From Trebonia sp. (lineage in GTDB: Bacteria; Actinomycetota; Actinomycetes; Streptosporangiales; Streptosporangiaceae): 9,316 bases of DNA. Position numbers and translations under genes: made by a program. How positions within the stretch are numbered: the first letter of the stretch is position 1; the number at the start of each line of letters is the position of its first letter. Positions 6,423-9,316 of the stretch are shown in pieces. Under the pieces are notes generated by a model. It made no database searches and was not told where the DNA came from. It was given only the letters and a program-made list of their open reading frames with translations. The stretch covers positions 1 through 9,316 of the forward strand of contig JASHPP010000718.1 in assembly GCA_030038035.1 (NCBI GenBank), read 5' to 3'.

Positions 6423-7148
6423 TCAGGCCGCGCCCGGCGAGCGGCTCTCCCGCCTGGCGGCGGCGTACGTCGACGCCGTCCAGGTGACGGCGAGCAGGCA
6501 CGCGGCGGCGGCCAGCGGAACGCCGCCCGGCCAGTGTGCGGCCCGCGGCTGCGACTGCGCGGCGCTGCTCTCGCGCAGCGCCGCGCCCGCGGGGGAGACG
6601 CCCGAGGCCAGCGCGAAAACCGCCACCGCCAGCGTGGCGAGCATGGCCGCGCCGGGGTGGCGCAGCAGCGGCGGGTTGCACAGCGCCCCGACAGCCGACC
6701 CGACAAGCAGGCACACGGCGGCCGTGGCCAGCCCCGCCGCGAGGATCGCCGGATGGCCGGCCAGCGCCGTGATCTTGACGCCGACCCCCGCCGGGGGAGG
6801 GTTGACGTTGCTGGCGGTCTCGGAGCTGAGGACCTCGACGCAGGCGCCGCCGATCGCGAGCACGACTCCGGCGCCAAGCGCGGTCAGCAGCGCCGCCAGC
6901 TGCGCCCGCACGGGCCCGGCGGCGGCGGCGACGCAGGCGCGGGCGGCGTCGGGCTCGGCCGTCAGCATCGACCTGGTGACGAAGGCGACGACGGGCACCA
7001 GCATCGCCGCGCCCCAGTCCAGTCCCTCGGCGAGCGGCGTCGACCCCGCGGCTCCGACGGCGATCAGCGCGCCGTAGGCGATGAGCGGGAAGATCCACCG
7101 GTGCGACCGCAGCAGGATCGCCGCCTGGTAGCGCAGCAGCGCGATCAC
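6423..7148 (-). CDS. ABC transporter permease, about six membrane segments
   Basis: The 241-residue protein is strongly hydrophobic and starts with a short basic helix ([16 protein letters not shown]) before about six predicted membrane segments near 18-36, 45-60, 84-104, 134-157, 165-184 and 208-228. This layout fits the membrane half of a two-gene ABC-2-like exporter. I do not recognise a closer family, and the substrate is unknown. Its GTG start (7146-7148) overlaps the stop of the ATPase gene in a GTGA junction, which ties the two together as a coupled pair; the Shine-Dalgarno is distant and weak, consistent with coupling. The segment between TM3 and TM4 (about 105-130) is polar and proline-rich, probably an exposed loop. 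The C-terminus is short and basic ([11 protein letters not shown]). Confidence 0.85.
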   Translation of the reverse strand: MIALLRYQAAILLRSHRWIFPLIAYGALIAVGAAGSTPLAEGLDWGAAMLVPVVAFVTRSMLTAEPDAARACVAAAAGPVRAQLAALLTALGAGVVLAIGGACVEVLSSETASNVNPPPAGVGVKITALAGHPAILAAGLATAAVCLLVGSAVGALCNPPLLRHPGAAMLATLAVAVFALASGVSPAGAALRESSAAQSQPRAAHWPGGVPLAAAACLLAVTWTASTYAAARRESRSPGAA

Positions 7149-8002
7149 CGGCCGGCCGCCTTCTCCTGGCGCACGCCAGCCACATGCACCCCGTCCCAGG
7201 ACAGCACCCGCCGCAGCACCTCGTCGCAGGCCCGCGCGGCCACCCGCACGGTCGCATGGCCCGCGTCCACACTGCACGACAGCACGCCTGGCATGTCCGC
7301 GATCGGGGCGCCGCCGGCGGGCTCCACCCCCGCGAGCACCACGACCAGCACGCTGTCATCACCCGCGACCCCGCCGTCGGCCGCGCCGCCGGGCGCTGCG
7401 CTCACCCGTCCCGTGCCGTCGAGCTGCCACCGCTCGCTGATCCGCCCGGCGAGCCTTGCCTGCTCGTGGTCGGCGAACATCACCGTTCCGCCATCGGCCA
7501 CCCGCTCGAGCGCGGCGGCGTCAAGCGCACCGCGCGCCGCCTGGTCCAGGCCCGTCCACGCCTCGTCGAGCACAAGCAGCCCAGGGCTGGACAGCAGCGC
7601 CTGCGCGATCGCCACCTTCTGGCACATGCCTTTCGACAGCGCGCGCAGCGGCTGGGTCGCGTAGCCCGCCGCCCCCAGCCGCTCGAGCCACTCGTCGGCT
7701 CGCCGCGCGCCCGACGTGCCGCGCAGTCCGTGCACCCGGGCCATGTGCAGCAGGTACTCGCGCGCGGGGAACGGCAGCGTGCCGGGAAAGCGCTCGGGCA
7801 CGTACCCGGTGTGCGGCCGTCCGGTCACCCGCCCGGTTGACGGCAGCGACACTCCCGCGGCGACGCGCAGCAGCGTCGACTTGCCGCTCCCGTTCCTGCC
7901 TTCGAGCCGGATCAGCCGGCCCGGCGCCGCGTCGAGGCTCACGTCGCGTACCACCCATGGCTGGCGCAGCCCGTACCGCTTGCCTACCGACTCCAGCCGC
8001 AT
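7145..8002 (-). CDS. ABC transporter ATP-binding protein
   Basis: The 285-residue ATPase has all core motifs: Walker [10 protein letters not shown] (35-43), a Q-loop region in GYVPERFP where Glu stands in the usual Gln place, signature LSKGM (122-126), Walker [13 protein letters not shown] (142-153) and the H-loop histidine in FADHE (His179). Residues about 190-285 form a C-terminal accessory region ([28 protein letters not shown]) such as is often found on exporter ATPases. It would power the membrane partner encoded directly after it with a 4-bp overlap. The substrate cannot be inferred. ATG at 8000-8002 is the natural start at the N-terminus of the nucleotide-binding domain; GAGG lies only 1 nt before it, so the ribosome binding site is poor and a short or leaderless mRNA is possible. 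The gene diverges from the tricorn-type gene across 242 bp. Confidence 0.93.
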   Translation of the reverse strand: MRLESVGKRYGLRQPWVVRDVSLDAAPGRLIRLEGRNGSGKSTLLRVAAGVSLPSTGRVTGRPHTGYVPERFPGTLPFPAREYLLHMARVHGLRGTSGARRADEWLERLGAAGYATQPLRALSKGMCQKVAIAQALLSSPGLLVLDEAWTGLDQAARGALDAAALERVADGGTVMFADHEQARLAGRISERWQLDGTGRVSAAPGGAADGGVAGDDSVLVVVLAGVEPAGGAPIADMPGVLSCSVDAGHATVRVAARACDEVLRRVLSWDGVHVAGVRQEKAAGR

Positions 8003-8066
8003 GCCTCAGTTTTACCGCGAAGTGCTGTCGCGCCATAGCGTGATGGCGGCAACGGCCAGCGCGGCC

Positions 8067-8093
8067 GCGTCCCGGGCGTCCCGGGCGTCCCGC
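8067..8093. repeat. Three tandem copies of a 9-bp unit
   Basis: GCGTCCCGG occurs three times in direct tandem (8067-8075, 8076-8084, 8085-8093), the last copy ending in C instead of G. It lies upstream of the ABC ATPase gene, in the divergent spacer. Slippage in GC-rich DNA explains it adequately, and no function is evident. Confidence 0.6.
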
Positions 8094-8103
8094 GAGTGCG
8101 ACT

Positions 8104-8143
8104 TTGGACACTTTGTGCATGGACAAATCGCCCATAACGGGCG
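8104..8143. promoter_or_regulatory. Candidate operator region in the ABC/tricorn spacer
   Basis: An AT-richer stretch holds the dyad TTTGT-N6-ACAAA (8112-8127), two TGGACA direct repeats 15 bp apart (from 8105 and 8120), and the inverted repeat CGCCC-ATAAC-GGGCG (8129-8143). They lie between two divergent genes, where a shared operator is expected. No regulator gene in the window suggests which protein would bind. Confidence 0.3.
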
Positions 8144-8209
8144 CGAAAATGGTCATGGAGTGTGCGAAGTCGCCTGCCAGTGGCCCCTGTGACCAGGAGC
8201 TGCGGCGGT

Positions 8210-8239
8210 GCGACACCAGGACCGCGGGGTCCATAGCAT
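8210..8239 (+). promoter_or_regulatory. Housekeeping-type promoter for a leaderless tricorn mRNA
   Basis: GCGACA (8210-8215, four of six bases of TTGACA) is followed after 18 nt by TAGCAT (8234-8239, fitting TAnnnT). Only 5 nt (GAACC) separate the -10 from the GTG start at 8245, and no Shine-Dalgarno precedes that GTG. This spacing is the signature of leaderless transcripts, common in actinobacteria. Confidence 0.55.
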
Positions 8240-8244
8240 GAACC

Positions 8245-9316
8245 GTGACTTATCTGCGGTACCCCCACGTGCACGGCGACCTGCTCGCGTTCGCTGCCGA
8301 GGACGACATCTACCTCGCCCCGGTCACCGGCGGTCGCGCGTGGCGGCTGTCCGACGACCGGGCGCCGGCCGGCCACCCGAGGTTCTCCAGGGACGGCACG
8401 CGGCTCGCGTGGACCAGCCGCCGCGACGGGGCGCCCGAGGTGTACACCGCGAGCACCGAGCCAGGCGGGCAGCCGGCCAGGCGGACGTACTGGGGTGACT
8501 CGCGCACCAGGACCGTCGGCTGGACCTCCGACGGCGAGGTGCTGGCGGTCAGCGCGGCCGGGCAGCACGCGCAGAAGTACCCGCGCGCGTTCGCGATCGG
8601 CGCCGCGCCGCGCGAGCTGCCGTTCGGCCAGGTCGACGACCTCGCGATCGAGGCCGAAGCCACGGTCTTGCTCACCGGCGCCGGCGCCAGGGAACCCGCG
8701 TACTGGAAGCGCTACCGCGGCGGCCGGACCGGCAAGCTCTGGGTCAGGGCGGCTGGCGCGGCCGGGGCCGCGGGAACGCCCGGGGCGCCCGGGGCGCACG
8801 GGTTCACCAGGATCCTTCCGGAGCACCCCGGCCAGCTCGCGAGCCCGATGGTGATCGCCGGCAGGCTGTTCTTCCTGTCTGATCATGAGGGTACCGGCAA
8901 CATCTACTCGGCGGCGCTGGACGGGACGGACCTGCGCAGGCATACCGGGCACGAGGGGTGTTACGCCCGCAACCCGGCTACCGACGGCGCCAGGATCGTC
9001 TATCACGTGGCGGGGGACATCTGGATCCTGGACTCGGCCGATGCCGGGCCGCGCAGGCTCGACCTGGTGCTGGCCTCGCCGGCCGCTGCCCGCGCTCCCC
9101 GGCTGGTGACCGCCGCCGGTCATCTGGGCGGCCTGGACTGTGACAGGACCGGCCAGGCCAGCGTGGTCGAGGTGCGGGGCACCGTGCACTGGCTCACGCA
9201 CTGCGACGGCCCGGCCCGGGCGCTGACCGTGGAACTGCGCGCCCGGCTGCCCCGCGTGCTCGGCGACGGCAAGGTCGTGTGGGTCACCGACGCCGGCGGC
9301 GCCGACGCCATCGAGA
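8245..9316 (+). CDS. Tricorn-type protease, N-terminal beta-propeller part, cut by the right edge
   Basis: The frame runs open from GTG at 8245 to the window edge, giving 357 residues of a protein whose family is usually over 1,000 long. The start TYLRYPHVHGDLLAFAAEDD matches the beginning of bacterial tricorn homologues, and PD40-like propeller repeats follow, for example PRFSRDGTRLAWTS (about 45-58), then GNIYSAALDGTDLRRHTGHE and ARIVYHVAGDIWILD further on. In tricorn, two propellers gate access to a C-terminal serine protease core with a PDZ domain that degrades oligopeptides released by the proteasome or other proteases in the cytoplasm. The PDZ and catalytic residues are beyond the window, so activity cannot be confirmed. 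No signal peptide is seen. Residues 169-186 are an unusual run of six triplets ending in Gly (AAG, AAG, AAG, TPG, APG, AHG) between KLWVR and FTRIL. Translation is probably leaderless. Confidence 0.92.
   Translation, partial: MTYLRYPHVHGDLLAFAAEDDIYLAPVTGGRAWRLSDDRAPAGHPRFSRDGTRLAWTSRRDGAPEVYTASTEPGGQPARRTYWGDSRTRTVGWTSDGEVLAVSAAGQHAQKYPRAFAIGAAPRELPFGQVDDLAIEAEATVLLTGAGAREPAYWKRYRGGRTGKLWVRAAGAAGAAGTPGAPGAHGFTRILPEHPGQLASPMVIAGRLFFLSDHEGTGNIYSAALDGTDLRRHTGHEGCYARNPATDGARIVYHVAGDIWILDSADAGPRRLDLVLASPAAARAPRLVTAAGHLGGLDCDRTGQASVVEVRGTVHWLTHCDGPARALTVELRARLPRVLGDGKVVWVTDAGGADAIE

Noticed and set aside
5242..7077. Long plus-strand open frame of 611 codons
   Set aside because: It is antisense to glgC and the ABC permease, has low-complexity composition with many Val/His/Arg and no family motif, while the opposite strand holds clear genes.
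6357..7664. Plus-strand open frame of 435 codons over the ABC genes
   Set aside because: It is Arg/Gly-rich and antisense to an ATPase with intact Walker and signature motifs.
7984..9201. Minus-strand open frame of 405 codons over the tricorn gene
   Set aside because: The plus strand encodes a recognisable tricorn propeller here, and the minus translation has no domain.
1..9316. CRISPR array, tRNA, rRNA, insertion sequence or attachment site
   Set aside because: No regularly spaced repeats, cloverleaf-like segment, transposase or terminal inverted repeats were seen by reading; no search program was run.

Overview
The window is very GC-rich DNA with strong third-position G/C bias, frequent GTG/TTG starts and actinobacterial gene families (GlgC/GlgM-type glycogen genes, MEDS-HATPase regulators, tricorn-type protease). 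It most likely comes from a filamentous or related actinomycete chromosome. The genus cannot be fixed from the sequence. I see no tRNA, rRNA, CRISPR, IS element or phage gene.

Layout, left to right. (1) 1-424, minus: the N-terminal part of a GT4-like glycosyltransferase that runs off the left edge. (2) 425-617: an intergenic region rich in inverted repeats. (3) 618-1977, minus: a two-gene regulatory operon, a MEDS-domain/HATPase anti-sigma kinase followed by a STAS anti-sigma-factor antagonist. (4) 1978-2339: a 362-bp divergent control region with a good match to a SigB/SigF-type promoter (GTTT-N16-GGGTAG) facing the kinase, three GC-rich hairpins and an AT-rich patch. (5) 2340-3926, plus: a PAS-PAS-SpoIIE (PP2C-type) phosphatase. 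Genes 3 and 5 together form a complete kinase/antagonist/phosphatase partner-switching set, but no sigma factor lies in the window. (6) 3848-6327, minus: glgC and glgA (GlgM type) with a GTGA stop/start overlap. The glgA 3' end overlaps the phosphatase 3' end by 79 bp on the opposite strand. (7) 6423-8002, minus: a two-gene ABC transporter (ATPase and permease), also with a GTGA overlap. (8) 8003-8244: a divergent spacer. (9) 8245-9316, plus: the beta-propeller N-terminal part of a tricorn-type protease, probably translated from a leaderless mRNA and running off the right edge.

How it may work together. The phosphatase would sense a signal through its PAS domains and dephosphorylate the STAS protein, which would then bind the MEDS-HATPase kinase and release an unseen SigB/SigF-family sigma factor. 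The SigB/SigF-like promoter before the kinase-antagonist operon suggests feedback by that sigma factor. GlgC makes ADP-glucose and the GlgA/GlgM enzyme uses it for maltose-1-phosphate or glycogen synthesis. A link between the stress-type switch and glycogen metabolism is suggested only by the adjacency and the 3' overlap. The most notable observations are the SigB/SigF promoter match, the convergent overlap that gives GlgA a C-terminal extension, a possible RBS-masking hairpin before the glycosyltransferase, and a collagen-like Gly-X-Y insertion in the tricorn propeller.
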